Source: Rehmannia glutinosa (lineage: Eukaryota > Streptophyta > Magnoliopsida > Lamiales > Orobanchaceae). From it: 64,000 nt of DNA. Each line of letters begins with the position of its first letter. Position 1 is the stretch's first letter. The notes beneath the pieces are model-generated. The model saw only the letters and a program-made list of their open reading frames with translations, made no database searches and was not told the origin of the DNA. Positions 10,660 through 22,859 of this stretch are shown one piece after another. The stretch covers positions 186,001 to 250,000 of the forward strand of contig JABTTQ020002842.1 of NCBI GenBank assembly GCA_016081115.2, written 5' to 3'. The position numbers were made by a program, and so were the translations under genes.

Positions 10660-12171
10660 TGTTAGGAAATTTATTTATTAGATTTTGATGATACCATATA
10701 AAACTTAAACTAGGAAGTTGGCACCCCATTTTCCTTGTAATTCGCATTGTAATAGATGGGACTGGAAGAGCCGAGTTAAGTCGCTAAGTTAAGATTACAA
10801 GAAGTCAATCATGGACTAGAATGAAGACTGTTGTGTGTCGGTGAGTATGGCACAGAAGGAAGTCAAGGACTCGATTGAAGGAGAGTCGGTGAGAAACAAC
10901 TATGAGAAGTGTAAGTCAAGTCAACTCAAGAAGCCAAGTTTATCAGTTAAAGTGATAGTTGAGTCAATCTCATGATTGACACAGACTCAAGTCACCAGGG
11001 TAAAAGCGTGATCAAGTCAAGACAACTGACTTAGATCCGTTGAATAAAGTCAAGAATATTACTCGATATAGTAATATGTGTTGCCATGTCTTAAAGTATT
11101 TGTCCTAATTCTCGCAAAAGGAATAAGCCAATGGGAAACACTGCATCTTGTGTCGAACGCAAAGCTAAAGAGCCAATTAATACGAGGAAAGGTCAACATC
11201 ACAAGGGTGCAGACAAGACAATACAAACCAGTGAACACAAAGTGACATTTGAAACTAGCTTATCTCTTCAACGGGAAAATTTCAAATGTGCACTATAAAG
11301 GCGAGGAAGCATTTGAGAAAGGGTCACTGAACCTAGAAAAAGAGCAAGCAATATTCAAGCAATTAACGCTAATTCTCAAAGCTTATCAAGATATTTTTCA
11401 AGCCTAAAACGCAAAGAAACTCGATCCAACACAAGTGTGAAGGAGAGACAACTTCAATCGATTGAAGAGGAAGCATTTGAAGATCAAAAAGGGTCTACTT
11501 TCCAAGTTGAAGGATTGTAGAAATGTTCAAGGTCGAACCAAATATCAAGTTTGTTGGAGGGTTTTGTGATCAAATCCAAGAACTTAAGAAGTGAGTGAAG
11601 TAGCTAGGCGGTTGCCTCGTGAAGAAGTTCGAGTCGCAAAAGAAGCCGATTGTGTGATCAAGGTTGTCTCTAGATTGTTCAACGCTTTGTAACTTGATAT
11701 ATTACTTAGTGGATTCCTCCAGGAGTTGGAGAAGAGTGGATTAAAAGAATTAATTCATCTTCGAACTACTATAAAAATACTTGTGTCAATTTACTTTCGG
11801 CATTTACATTTTTGCATATTTACTTTATATCTGTTGATTAGTTAATATTTCTCATCCAACCGATAAATAACTAAGTGCTAAAATCAAATGTTAAAAATAA
11901 GCTTAAATCAATCAAAGGGTGTAAAGTATTTTTTTGTTATAAAACCAAATCAACTAAGTTAAGTATTTGGCTTAAGCGGGAGTTATACTATCAACGATTC
12001 TATCAAGACTGTTGAGTGGGTAACTTGAATAATCAAACTTAGTTGTCCCCAGGACACAATCGATTTGAGTCAACTCTGTTGAAAAATCTTTAAAGGACTA
12101 AAATCGAAAATTTGGTAAGGTTTATTCAATCCCCCCCTCTTAACCTTACACCACACCCCTTGGGACCTACG
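10660..12171 (+). mobile_element. SIRE-like copia LTR, copy A (1.5 kb)
   Basis: Starts TGTTAGGAA and ends CTTGGGACCTACG (expected ACA, last base changed). It is the same sequence family as the solo LTR at 54283-55825, in opposite orientation. Shared landmarks are AGTTGGCACCCC near the start, a TATA box (CACTATAAAG, 11291-11300), and the pyrimidine run TTATTCAAT then CCCCCCCTCTT near the end. A C-rich run near the 3' end and a length near 1.5 kb suggest the SIRE/Maximus group (inference). No matching 5 bp flanks are found, and the flanks belong to two different gypsy elements. Confidence 0.7.
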
Positions 12172-12343
12172 AGAAGAGCTCATAAGGTGGAGGCAAGTTT
12201 TCTTTGGGGACGAGGAGGAGCAAAAAGTTGGTTGTGTTGTCGACGAGAAAAGAAAATGGTAAGGGGCAAAATAGAATAAAGATTTAAATCAAAATAAAAA
12301 AATAAAGATCGATAAAAATACACGCCCAACTACGCAGGCGGAC

Positions 12344-12559
12344 ATGCCAACTTGCCCAAAATGCAAGAAGAATCATTTTGGAGAATGTTTAGTTGGACAA
12401 AGAAAATGCTTCAAATGTAAGAAGCCAGGGCATGAAGTCTCTAATTTTTCTCTCTTGAAAGCGAGCGAAAGAGGAGAACAAACATCTAGAGGTAGAGATC
12501 GAATGTATGCTATGACTCGGAAGAAGGTCGATCGTAACCGGTACAATGTCGTATGCTAA
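12344..12559 (+). pseudogene. Chromovirus gag zinc-knuckle fragment
   Basis: MPTCPKCKKNHFGEC then CFKCKKPGHEVSNF. The second CX2CX4HX4 knuckle has lost its last Cys (Phe instead). Gag knuckles bind genomic RNA in the particle. Protease-like sequence should follow at 12560-12850 but is broken by frameshifts. Confidence 0.75.
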
Positions 12560-12897
12560 CCATCTCGGAATACCGCTCTTGTACTTTTCGACAATCGGTG
12601 CCACATATTCGTTTTTATGTGCCAAATTTCATGCTATATTAGGATATAAGAGTGCCGGAGTAAGCGAACCCCTTGAGGTTGGCTTGCTAATTGGAAATTT
12701 GATAACAACCGACTCGATAAATAAGGATGTTGAAGTGAATTATGGGGAAAATATCTTAAAGTCGATCTATACATAATTAAGATAAAGGATTTTGACGTAA
12801 TCTTATGTATGAATTGGCTTAGTAGATATCGTGGACATTAAGTGTCACGAGAAGCGAGATAGTATTCAAACGTCAGGAAATGATGAGATAAAATACT

Positions 12898-13910
12898 ATG
12901 GGATTAAGTCTAAGGCGTACCACGAGTGACATCGGCAATGAAGGCAAGAAAGATGTTGAAAAAGAAAAATTGTCAAGGATATATAGTGAGTTTAGTAGAT
13001 ACCTCGATGAGACAGAAGTGACACCTAATGACGTACCAATTGTGCAAGAATTTTTGGATGTATTTCCAAAATACTTGTCGGGAATTCCTCCGGATCGTAG
13101 GGTTGAATTTGGAATATATTTGGTACACAAACATCTATATCTAAGGCACCCTATAAGATGGCACCAAAGGAATTACAAGAGTTAAAGGTGCAAATACAAA
13201 AACTTTTGGATTTGGGATTCATTAGACCTAGTGTATCACCGTAGGAAGCACCGATTTTATTTGTCAAGAAAAAAATGGGTCCTTAGGATTTGTATCGATT
13301 ATAGAGAACTTAATCGACTTACGGTGACGAACAAGCACCCATTGCCGAGGATTGAAGACTTGTTCGATCAATTGAGAGGTGACATCACCTTCTCTAAGAT
13401 TGACTTGAGATCCAGGATATCATCGAGTTAAAAATTAAACAGAGTGATATTCCAAAAATGACATTTAGAACCCGATATCAACATTATGAGTTTGTAATAA
13501 TACCATTTGGGTTAAGTAATGCACAGCGATGATTCGTGGACTTGATGAATATAGTGTTTCATACGTATCTAGACCAATTCGGCATAGTCTTTATAGTTGA
13601 TATACTTCTATATTCAAATAGTAGAGAGCAACATAATGAGCATTTAAGAATAGTACTAGAAACACTTCACAAGGAGAAGTTATGCGCAAAATTCAAGAAA
13701 TGTGAGTTTTGGCTAGATCGAGTTGTGTTTCTTGGACATTAATCGTCTTAAGGAATTTAAGTGGACCGTCTAAAGTGGAAGTGGTTAACCAATGGAGTGC
13801 ACCTACGAATGCAAATGAAGTTCACAATTTTCTAGGTTTGGCAGGCTATTATCGGAGATTTATTGAAGGATCCTCAAAGATAGATGCGCCTATGACTAGA
13901 CGGCAATAAA
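12898..13910 (+). pseudogene. Chromovirus reverse transcriptase, catalytic Asp lost
   Basis: Readable pieces are VQEFLDVFPKYLSGIPPDR (pre-RT linker), RICIDYRELNRLT with HPLPRIEDLFDQLRG, FSKIDLRS, MTFRTRYQHYEF..PFGLSNA, and VFIVDILLYSNS at the active site. FIVD replaces the usual FIDD, so the first catalytic Asp is Val. NFLGLAGYYRRFIEG marks the thumb/connection. Several stops and at least three frame changes make it inactive. Confidence 0.85.
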
Positions 13911-13989
13911 AGAGGAGAAGTTCCAATGGAATGAGAAATGCGAATAAAGCTTTCAAGAGTTAAAGCGAAGGCTAACCTGCATCGTATTA

Positions 13990-14360
13990 ACAACTCATGA
14001 CCCCACTAAAGATTTTGTTATTATAGTGATGCATCAAATAATACTTGGGATGCGTGCTAATTCAACATGGTAAAGTGGTTGCCTACGCCTCAATACAACT
14101 AAAGCCACATGAGTTAAATTATCCTACTCATGACTTAGAGTTATTTGTTGTAGTGCATGCATTAAAGATCCGGCGCCATTACCTATATGGAGGAAATGTG
14201 AAATCTTCACCGACCATAAAAGCTTGAAATATTTGTTTACTCGAAAAGAGCTAAACATGAGGCAAAGAAGGTGGTTGGAATTGGTGAATGACTATGATTT
14301 CACTATCGCCTATCATCCAGGGTAAAGTTGATGTTGTAGCGATGCATTAAGTCGTAAAAC
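13990..14360 (+). pseudogene. Chromovirus RNase H fragment
   Basis: Contains DASNN, LIQHGKVVAYAS, LKPHELNYPTHDLEL, IRRHYLYGG, IFTDHKSLKYLF and NMRQRRWLELVNDYDF, the usual gypsy RNase H blocks, spread over two frames. Confidence 0.8.
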
Positions 14361-14529
14361 AAAAGGAGAAATGTCAAGCTTGATATCCGAACAAGAACAT
14401 CTTGTGAGAGAATTCGCCAGGATGAGAATTGAAGTAGTGATACCACCAAAAAGTACGGAGATAGTACTAGCATCCTTGGTGGTGCAACCTACTACGAGAG
14501 AAAAGATAAAATAAGCTCAACCTCGAGAT

Positions 14530-15560
14530 AAATTTTTGAGCAAAATGAAAGAAAAAACTCATGAAGGGAGTGTAAAAGGATTTGTTATAACAGATGATGG
14601 TACTTTGACTTATGAAGGGAGATTATGCGTCCCTAAAGAAGAAGGGTTTAGAAAACAAATTCTCGAAGAAGCTCACCGTACGTCGTACACAACTCACCCT
14701 GGAGATACTGATAATGTATCGAGATTTAAAAGAAGTATTTTGATGGCGAAGCATGAAAAGAGATATTGGAACTTTTGTGGAAAAATACTTGACTTGTCGC
14801 AAGTTAAAGCCGAACACCAAAAACCATTTGGTTTACTCGGACCACTTGACATCCCGAGGAATGAAAATGGGAGCACATAACTATAGATTTTGTGATAGGG
14901 CTTCCACCATCAATCAAGGGAAATAAGGCCATATGGGTTCTAGTAGACCGATTAACAAAGTCGCACATTTCTTACCCATTAAGATGACATTCAAGATGGA
15001 GCGATATGCACAAATTTACATTGAAGAGATAGTGAGACTTCATGGAGTTCTGTGTCAATTGTTTCGAGATAGAGATACGCATTTTGCTTTTAAGTTTTGG
15101 AAAAGTCTACAAAGTGCCTTGGGAATAAAACTTAGATTTAGTATGGCTTATCACCCAAAGCGGATGGACGATCTGAAAAAGGACTATACAAATATTGGAA
15201 GATATGTTGAGAGCATGTGTGCTCGACTTAGGACGTAATTGGGAAACATTATTACCCTTGGTGGATTTTTCTTATAACAACAGATTATCAATCGACTATT
15301 GATATGGCTCCATACGAGGCGTTGTATGGAAGAAAGTGTAGATCACCATTACATTAGAGCGAAGTTGGTGAAAGAAAAATATTGGGGCTGAATTGATTAA
15401 AGAAACCGTATAGAAGATAGCTATAATACAAGATCGAATCAAGATGGCTCAAGATAAGCAAAAAAGTCGTATCTTTGATAGACGGAGAAAATATATATAG
15501 TTTGATAAAGGAGAAAAAATATTTCTGAAAGTAGCTCTATCAAAGGTGTTTTTCGATTTG
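14530..15560 (+). pseudogene. Chromovirus integrase (zinc and core domains)
   Basis: The HHCC domain reads FRKQILEEAH..YTTHPG then, in shifted frames, the CRKLK part. The core begins VDRLTKSAHFLPIK, continues LHGVLCQLFRDRDTHFAFKFW and MAYHPK; the DGRSEK glutamate region is reachable only in another frame. It ends with the APYEALYGRKCRSP-like block near 15310-15345. Broken by frameshifts. Confidence 0.8.
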
Positions 15561-15654
15561 GCGAAAAGGGAAATTGAAGCCAAGATATATCGGACCGTTT
15601 GAAATCCTTATACGAGTTGGAGATTTAGCTTATCACTAGCATTACCACCGAGTA

Positions 15655-15925
15655 TGTCAAGTGTGCACGATGCTTTTCATGTTTCGATGCTAAGGAAATG
15701 CGTTCGCGATCCAAGTCACATCGTGAATTATAAGGATCTAACAATCAACAATGACTTAACTTACGAGGAAGCAATTTGTTTTAGAACCTCAAGATTCACC
15801 ATTTGAGAAATAAAGATGTTGCTCGATCAAAGTACGAGTGGAGACGTCATGATAAAAATGAAGCTACTTAGGAGCGTGAAGAGGAGATTCGTGTCAAGTA
15901 TCCAAGTTTTTCAATTCCAGGCAAG
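15655..15925 (+). pseudogene. Integrase C-terminus with chromodomain
   Basis: VHDAFHVSMLRKCVRDPSH and NDLTYEEA are followed, in another frame, by LRNKDVARSKYEWRRHDKNEAT, a stop and EREEEIRVKYPSFF. The family's usual pattern is LRNK..VKVLW..H..EEATWE.E..MR..YP.LF. Chromodomains of chromoviruses bias integration to heterochromatin. Confidence 0.8.
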
Positions 15926-15968
15926 ATATCAAACTTCGAGAACGGAATTATATTTAAGGATAGTAGAA

Positions 15969-16710
15969 TGTGATAACCACAATTATTTTAGGGGTTAGTT
16001 TAGGAGTTATTTTGGGGTTAGATTAGAGGTTAGTTTAGAGATTAATTTAGGGGTAAGTTAGGAGTTAGTTTAGGTTTTAAAAAATAGAGAGAGAGAAATA
16101 AAAATAAAAATCAGCCTATAAATACATGAATAACCCACATATGTTTTTCACAATTTTCTCAATTCTCTACACTAGAAAATGAAGAAATCGAGGACTAGGA
16201 CTTTTATCGTTCATTTTTATGCATCGAATATCTGCGATTATTAAGGTAGGGATTTCTATATTATTTATCTTTATTTAGTGTTTCATGATTGTATTTTATT
16301 AATTGCAATATATGTCAAGAGGAAATAAATTCATATAAGCTAGGGGCCATGAAAAGGGTCGGGGATCAAAAGTATCTTTGGGGTGAACTCACAATGCTAT
16401 ATGCGATGAATCGGTCGATTAGAGGAAAACGAGAAAATTAATGGATTTATTGTTGTAATTATGTGAATGATTTTCATGTTATATTAAATATTGAGATATA
16501 TCCCTACTAAGCGAGATGAAGCTCACCCCTATTATTATCATAACTTTCGGGTTGAGAAAATCGGTTGAAGATATGATGTTGTGGATGGTGCAATAAATCA
16601 TGTTATATTTATATTTTAAATAATTACGATCGGATTAAATTTTGGATTTATGTCGTTAATTTTTTTCGGTTTATGCTTGGGATAATTGTTGGATATTTAA
16701 TTTGGATGAT

Positions 16711-16774
<64 letters not shown>

Positions 16775-16917
16775 CATTATTTTTTCCTTAAGAATTAAAA
16801 ATTCTAAATCGACTTTTTGATAATTATTGGGATCCCTTTAATTTATAAATTTGTGTTTTCTTAATATTTTTAGAGTACTTTATTTTTAATAAAATTGGGT
16901 TGTTACAACAAACCCGA
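15969..16917 (+). repeat. 3' LTR of the Tekay-like element
   Basis: Opens TGTGATAACC right after the integrase/chromodomain region and closes GGGTTGTTACA, both typical Tekay-type LTR ends. A TATA box (CCTATAAATAC) lies near 16114. The LTR holds an (ATT)n tract at 16712-16773. Confidence 0.7.
16712..16773. repeat. (ATT)n microsatellite inside the LTR
   Basis: About twenty ATT units. Confidence 0.9.
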
Positions 16918-17699
16918 CTTAGTGTATTGTGGGGACGATACTACATTCCTCTAGAAATTAGCAAATGATCCTAGGCGTTGTTCACGAACAATCACATAGT
17001 TATTGCTTACACTATCGCGGTCGGATGTGATGTTTTTAATTTTTTGTTGAGTTGATTCTCAACTTCAACCTTATAGGATTTGAATACGTCTAGTGATTGT
17101 GGCTTTTTCATGAAAGAACATGTAGCCATATCTTAAATATCATCGGAACGTTATTATATATTGTTGACCATTCCAAGAAACCGTATGAATGACCCAAAAT
17201 ATCAATATCTATATATATATATATATATATAAGTTCTAAGACATAGAAATCCAATTCGCTACAAATCTCTTTTATTGATTTGCTTTCCTACTTATACCAT
17301 TGTACTTAAAAGTAGGGACTTGTTGGATGAAGCAATTATGTCATCCAAATAAAGGTTATTCTAAAGAATTGGAACTAACCAATTTTGAATCATGAGACAA
17401 ATGAAATTTTCAATCCCTGAATGAACAGGAGTAACCAAATTTGTCCAAAGAAAAAGCAAATCAAGTACCAAATAAATATCTCATCAAGATCCAAATAAAA
17501 TCCAAGATCTTACGGTAATTTATATTTTTATGTTACTTCAACCATAATTATCTTGCCTTTGCCTATTTTGATGTATATTTCATCATCATTTAGCTTTTGA
17601 CAATAGAGACAATCCCTTACAGATACAATGGTGTGAGTTAATGAATTAAAATCTTTCACCATGTGTCCCAAAAAGAATTGTAATTAAGTTAACCTCAAA
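16918..17699. other. Unassigned region
   Basis: No gene recognised. Contains an (AT)n run at 17210-17231. It may include decayed copia sequence connected to the gag relic that follows. Confidence 0.4.
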
Positions 17700-18075
17700 A
17701 CAAACCATAATTAAAGAGCTTACCTTATCCTTCTATATTTTTAGCTCCTTGCTTTTATTCTTGGAAGTTAAGACAATATTAGCGCCTTATATCTTATATT
17801 GCTTTAATATTTCATCTTCCGAACTCATTGTGGGATAAGTTTAGAGATATCATAACTAAATGCATTACCAAGTCCTCAAAGAATCTTAGCTTTAAGTACT
17901 CTTAATTAGAAGCAATACAGGACATATCTATAATTTATTGTTGATATTGTCTTTACTCTCATACCTTATTGGGATCATATTTGTCAAAAGCGTACTAATT
18001 TGAGCCTTTCGTTCTTGACGAATATTTTCTCAATATTTGCAAGGAATTAAAGTAGCTATAGTGACCTTTCTAGAT
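17700..18075 (-). pseudogene. Ty1/copia gag relic
   Basis: On the minus strand pieces read ERKAQISTLLTNMIPIRYES, and further on PTMSSEDEILKQYKI and VLTSKNKSKELKI. These resemble the copia gag blocks 'L..L...R...G...R.Y..EM' and 'C.QEEERLK..K...A.L......KGKK'. Stops interrupt it several times. The match is by eye and moderate. Confidence 0.45.
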
Positions 18076-18329
18076 AAAGTGTCATTTTAACATAAAAATA
18101 TATTGATGTTGGCGGTAATATTAGTAGGAATATACAAAACAAAATTCCAAAAATAAACAATAAACAAATCATGCTCATATATATCCCAGAATCACAATAA
18201 TAAATTCAAATAATGGTAAATCTCATCTAAAGATACAAAGACTCCATCAATATTTCATCTTTGGACAAAATATTAATTTGTAATTGATATCTTGGTGCGA
18301 TGATCAAACACGATAATAAAAAAATATAT

Positions 18330-18480
18330 CAAACAATAATCTTCCTTTGGGCGATTTATTATCCATGTAAAATTGAATAATTATCACGCGCGTTTATTAC
18401 CACAGTACATGTGCAACTCGATAAATATTCACCTTCCTTTGGGCGACTAATATTCACATAAGTTACACGACACAACCTTT
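18330..18480. repeat. Duplicated CTTTGGGCGA leader motif
   Basis: CTTCCTTTGGGCGA occurs near 18341 and again near 18432, each followed by TTATTATCCA or CTAATATTCA. This looks like an LTR or leader fragment of the neighbouring copia relic (inference). Confidence 0.4.
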
Positions 18481-19567
18481 TATATTCCAAAATGAATTAA
18501 TTTCCACAAGGGGGTCACTTTGGTGACATGTTGCTTCAATTAATTCATCGTAAAATATATAAATCCATACTAATACTCGAATTTAAAATTAAATTCCATG
18601 ATCAAACTTAATTTAGGGTTTCCTTATTATTTGAGGCCAATTTTAACAATAAACAAACTTTAATTGGACCCCAAAATTAAAATCTATTATAATAAAACCC
18701 TAAATTTCCTCATACTTAAATGGGCCCCAAAAAAATCCCATATGCTACGAAAACCCGAATATAAGCTTTAATAACATAAAGGCCCCAAAAGCGATTCAAA
18801 GCTCTCAAAAACAATTTCTAAAATCGTTCTCAAAAAGAATTTTTTTCTTCTAAAATCTACAAATTAGCCCCAAAGAGAATTTTAAATACATAGAAACCCC
18901 AAAACAATGCCTGATATGCACCACAAGCCAAATTTTCTGAAAATTATAGGTTTTCCTCAAAATCCTAAAACCTGTGGCAAACGATCATCTTCCTCAGGCA
19001 AACCTGCTGCCTTACTAATCTCTCTCCCAAATCACCTGCCATCTGTCACACCACCCAGACCAACGGCTGCGTGTGGGCTTCAAGGTGGAGTTCGCCGGTG
19101 AGAAAAAATTCTAGATTGAAAATCTGGATTTTGATTTTGTGAAATATCTCCTTTTTTTATTGATTAAAAATAATCCTTGAAGCCCAAAATAAAAAAAAAT
19201 CTCACCTGAAACCACAAATCTCGAGATGGATTTACGAAATTCCTTTTTCTGAACTAACAAAAATGGTGCAAATCCAAGATTCTTGTAGTGAGAGTAAGGC
19301 ATGATTCTCAATTTCCAAATTTTCTAAATCCTGAATCAGGAAAACAACAACAATCCAAAATCTTTCTGAACTTAATCCATAGTCAAACAACATACTAATA
19401 TTCTAAACTTGATTAATCCCGAAAATCAACTAAATTCTAAATCCATATCAAAATTTACAATGCTCAATATACACAAATTTCTGATTTATAAATCGATAGA
19501 ACCGAAAATAAAATCCAGAATATATCATTGAATTCCAGGTTTACTCAATCAAGGTAATAGTCTGCCA
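18481..19567. other. Unassigned, possible retroelement leader
   Basis: No supported gene. A 64-codon plus-strand frame at 18907-19101 ends at a GCCGGTGAG donor-like site but has no family match. Much of the stretch consists of repeated CCCCAAAA-type lines, as in LTR or leader DNA. Confidence 0.35.
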
Positions 19568-19725
19568 AATGGGCTAAAACACCCTTTAATCTTTTAATAT
19601 TAATCATATTATAGTATTATTATAATTGTAATTTCTAATGATAATTATTATAATTATAATTATAATAGTTATAATTATAATAATTATAATTATAATGATA
19701 TTATAATTGTTTATAACAATAAAAT

Positions 19726-19756
<31 letters not shown>

Positions 19757-19827
19757 TATAATAATTGTAATAATAATTATAATTATAACAATTAGAATTA
19801 TAATTATTATTATTTTTATTTTTATTC

Positions 19828-19891
<64 letters not shown>

Positions 19892-19969
19892 TATTTTATA
19901 GTAAAAGCATGAATGTTTGTTGTCAAATTTTGAATGGGCTAAAACACCCCTTTAATCTTTTATATTAAT
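19568..19969. repeat. AT/ATT-rich microsatellite flanked by a direct repeat
   Basis: AATGGGCTAAAACACCC followed by TTTAATCTTTTA and TATTAAT occurs at 19568-19605 and again at 19933-19969. Between them lies a near-pure TAA/TTA/AATT tract with strong self-complementarity. The apparent reading frame inside (Ile/Thr runs) is low-complexity translation, not a gene. Confidence 0.75.
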
Positions 19970-20659
19970 AGCAAAAAAGTAATTTCAAACTAACACAAAT
20001 AATTGGATGTATACGGATGACTTATGAAGGAATATGGAAAGACATGCTAGTTCGGATCACCAAGAGAACCAACGACTTTGAAGGGTACTACCGGAAGACA
20101 TATGACGACATTTCTCAAAGTATTACAAAGAGACTCAAGAGGGTAAAACCTCTTTCCATCTTTGTCACCCAAATTGGATCAACATCATCTGTGGGATTAC
20201 CAATGACTCTGAATAAAGGGAGATTAAGAAGAGTGAAAAAACTCTTTTCATCGTCACTTCCAACCGAATTGAAATATACAACAAAAGATAAGTAAAATAT
20301 TATTTTTGAATATTGTCGATATTCGATCATTTTGCTACAGAAATATAAAACAAAAATTTCAAAGGGGCATTTACACGACATTATTGGTTGAAATATACAT
20401 GCAAAATTTATCTATTATTGTTAGTTTGAAATATCAAATATAAAATATATAAATTTTGTTATCAGTGATTACTATTTGTAAGACTAATGGAGAGCCATAG
20501 TTTGTATTGGAAAATTTGTAGTTTACCAATTACCTTGTTTATTAGTGCCTAGGTTTTTAGCACTTCCCATAATGTTAAAATATTTTTAGTCATGCTTTTA
20601 ATCATTTGACTATGTAAAAATCCAATTTACCCTTGAGTCAATTTAATTGCACCAAGGCA
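19970..20659. other. No recognised gene
   Basis: A 92-codon plus-strand frame (20017-20295, starting MTYEGIWKDMLVRITKR) is open on both strands, is not recognised and has no supporting context; I do not call it a gene. Confidence 0.4.
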
Positions 20660-20830
20660 TATGTAGCACCGTTTACTATAGCTCGATAACGTAACTCGAC
20701 ATCGTAGTGCGCGAGTCATGTAGCTTCGACATTGTAACTCGACACTTTGTAGCGCCGAGTTATTCGTAGCTCGACACTTTGTAGCGTCGAATCTTGTAGT
20801 GTTGAGTTCGTAGCTCGTAACTCGATATTC
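20660..20830. repeat. ~32 bp CTCGAC/GTAGCG minisatellite
   Basis: Degenerate units of the form GTA(A/G)CTCGACACTTTGTAGC with G(C/T)CGA(G/A). The two clearest copies start at 20734 and 20766 (32 bp apart), with worn copies either side. Units contain opposing CTCGAC and GTCGA/GCCGAG strings and could fold. Confidence 0.7.
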
Positions 20831-22189
20831 AACTACTGAAGAACTTTCGATATCAAGTTACACGTAAGTCAATATTTGTGTCCAAACTTCTATATTTTGT
20901 GTTATTTCTTCCTTGTAACAGAGAAGTTTAATATCTATATGAAGTTCGGCTAATAAATAATCGAAAAAGAACTTAATACCATTCGAGATACCCGTAGAAG
21001 AAATGTCGTTAATGTTGGCGAGGAATTTTTTAAAAAACTTGAAAGAGAGAGTAAGATGATATAGAGAGAGAGAAAAAAGTGAAAGAGAAAGATAAATAGA
21101 CCAAACATTAAGCAAATATGTTTAGAAGGGTATGGATATTTTTGTTATGCCAAAATGGCTAAAAAATATTTGTTTTCAAAAGATGGCTAGTTTTCATTTT
21201 TTTCATTGTAGAAGTGGTCATTTTGACCGTTTACCAATTTTTTCCATCTTTAGAAAAGTGCTAAGTTTTTCCGTTGGTGTGAGAAGAACGAGTCTTAGAT
21301 AGTGTGAGCCGATTGATACCATATCCTACTATGGGAATCGAGTTTTCAAACAATTTGGGTGCCATAATACCAAATCTTTGTAATCATGTTTTCGATGTAA
21401 ATTTCCATTCAAGAAGTATCTCCAACAAGAGCTCCTCGAGACTTCTTTCTCGGCTAAACAGGTTTATTTATTGACTTATCTATTTACAAAGCAATGCACT
21501 TGTATAAAATTTCTACTCTAGAGTCTAGACTTGTTTGGGTAAAAATTTACCTTTTGCCTATAATCATTTGCCTTTTGATTGGTTCATGTAAATTATTAAT
21601 TTATTTATTTACAATGTGATGTAGTTGAATAAAAATTATAAGATTTCACTAGTTTAGATAGATCCTACTTACATGGAAGGTGTAATCATTTGGTTAATCT
21701 CATCAGAAAAGTAAAATTGGCCTTCCTTTTATATGGATTATACGTGAATTTTATAATTATTTTATAATCTTAGCCTACAGTCTTGTCTCCTACTAGTTGA
21801 AGTTTGGAGCTTTTAGTTGCTAAATTTTAACTATGTCAAAAAACTGTACAAGATTTGTTTTCTATATGTAGACTTCATCTCTGTTTAAGACAATAGCATG
21901 AATGTTTATGCAAAAACTGGACGGACTAACCTGTTTCTTTTTATTCTTGATGGCATTATGGTCTTTTATCAAACTAATATTGGAGAGAAATGTAGTTGAA
22001 ATGGGAAATGTAATTGAAACGGGTCAATTGAATTGGAGAATTACGTAGTTTTTAGAAAAGTACTTTTATGGTGTTTAACAATACTTAAAATTATACCGGT
22101 CTTTTCCTTTTTATGACTTTTCTGGTGTCTTTTCCTTTTTAACACCGATGTTTTACAAAACTGTTGTCTTACTAGTGTTGTCTTGATAA
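20831..22189. other. No recognised gene
   Basis: Contains a purine-rich GAGAGAG run near 21055-21085 and otherwise AT-rich DNA. No frames of recognisable protein. Confidence 0.4.
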
Positions 22190-22220
22190 TAGACAGCAGG
22201 GTTTCCAGAACCGCTGTCTA
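22190..22220. repeat. TAGACAGC/GCTGTCTA inverted repeat (CACTA-like subterminal unit)
   Basis: TAGACAGC at 22190-22197 and its exact complement GCTGTCTA at 22213-22220 flank a short centre that partly pairs as GGGTT/AACC. Such 'GACAGCGGTT' palindromes are frequent as subterminal repeats of plant CACTA elements. No CACTA terminus was found nearby, so this is inference. Confidence 0.35.
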
Positions 22221-22859
22221 ATATAAAGGGTCTCATCAAATTTCAAATGGTTTCTTGTTTAAGGCATTTGAACCTCTCATTTGTTAGCATCCTAAATTAG
22301 CAGTTTGGAGTGTTCATAATAGAAAATGAATATTTATTTGTAATCGAATTTTGGCTTATTAGAGGATAGAGGTGCGATAAGCTTATCATGGCACTTACTA
22401 TTGTTATTTATTGGCTGAATATTTTGAATTTTCGGGGATTGAGTGAAAATTCAAGATACTTTGACATAAGTAGAGTCAGCCTTCAATTGGCAAATGGGTT
22501 TTTTTGTTGCCCCTCACTTTTAAATTTGTTGGCATGTGTTCATTTTGTTAAACAAGATGGATGGATGTAAAGGAATCGATACGTGCAACAACACGAATCT
22601 GTCATGTCTATGAAGTTGACACCATGCACTTCTCCATTGGTAATTCAATTCCGGGAAGATTGTATGGTGGCAATTCAATAAATGGAGAGGGCAAAGGAGA
22701 AAGATAATTTTCATTAGGTTTTTCCTTTTGGTGTGGTAGCTTACACTACATAATTTGGAAAAGTTCCCGAGTAATCTTCTACCGCTAATCCAAAATATGC
22801 TTGTGCGAGAACATGAGTGTAAAAGGTGTTGAAATATCCAAATTGCATAAGCACGAGGA
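22221..22859. other. Host flank of the copia insertion
   Basis: No confirmed gene. At the insertion point the pre-insertion sequence would read GAGGACTATCATGGTAAG. It contains a consensus splice donor (G/GTAAG), so the element may have landed at an exon edge, but no flanking protein is recognised. Confidence 0.35.

Larger units (their letters stand above)
12172..16917 (+). mobile_element. Degenerate Ty3/gypsy chromovirus (Tekay-like), 5' truncated
   Basis: In order on the plus strand: gag zinc knuckle, RT, RNase H, integrase zinc domain and core, C-terminal chromodomain, 3' LTR. It is full of frameshifts and stops. The chromodomain with HLRNKDVARSKYEW and ATxEREEEIRVKYPSFF at the end of integrase is the hallmark of the Tekay clade. 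There is no 5' LTR; the left edge abuts the SIRE-like LTR. Confidence 0.85.

Noticed and set aside
19707..19901. Reading frame of Ile/Thr/Asn runs
   Set aside because: Pure translation of TAA/ATT microsatellite DNA.
20017..20295. 92-codon plus-strand frame
   Set aside because: Also open on the opposite strand, no family resemblance, no neighbours or splice signals to support it.
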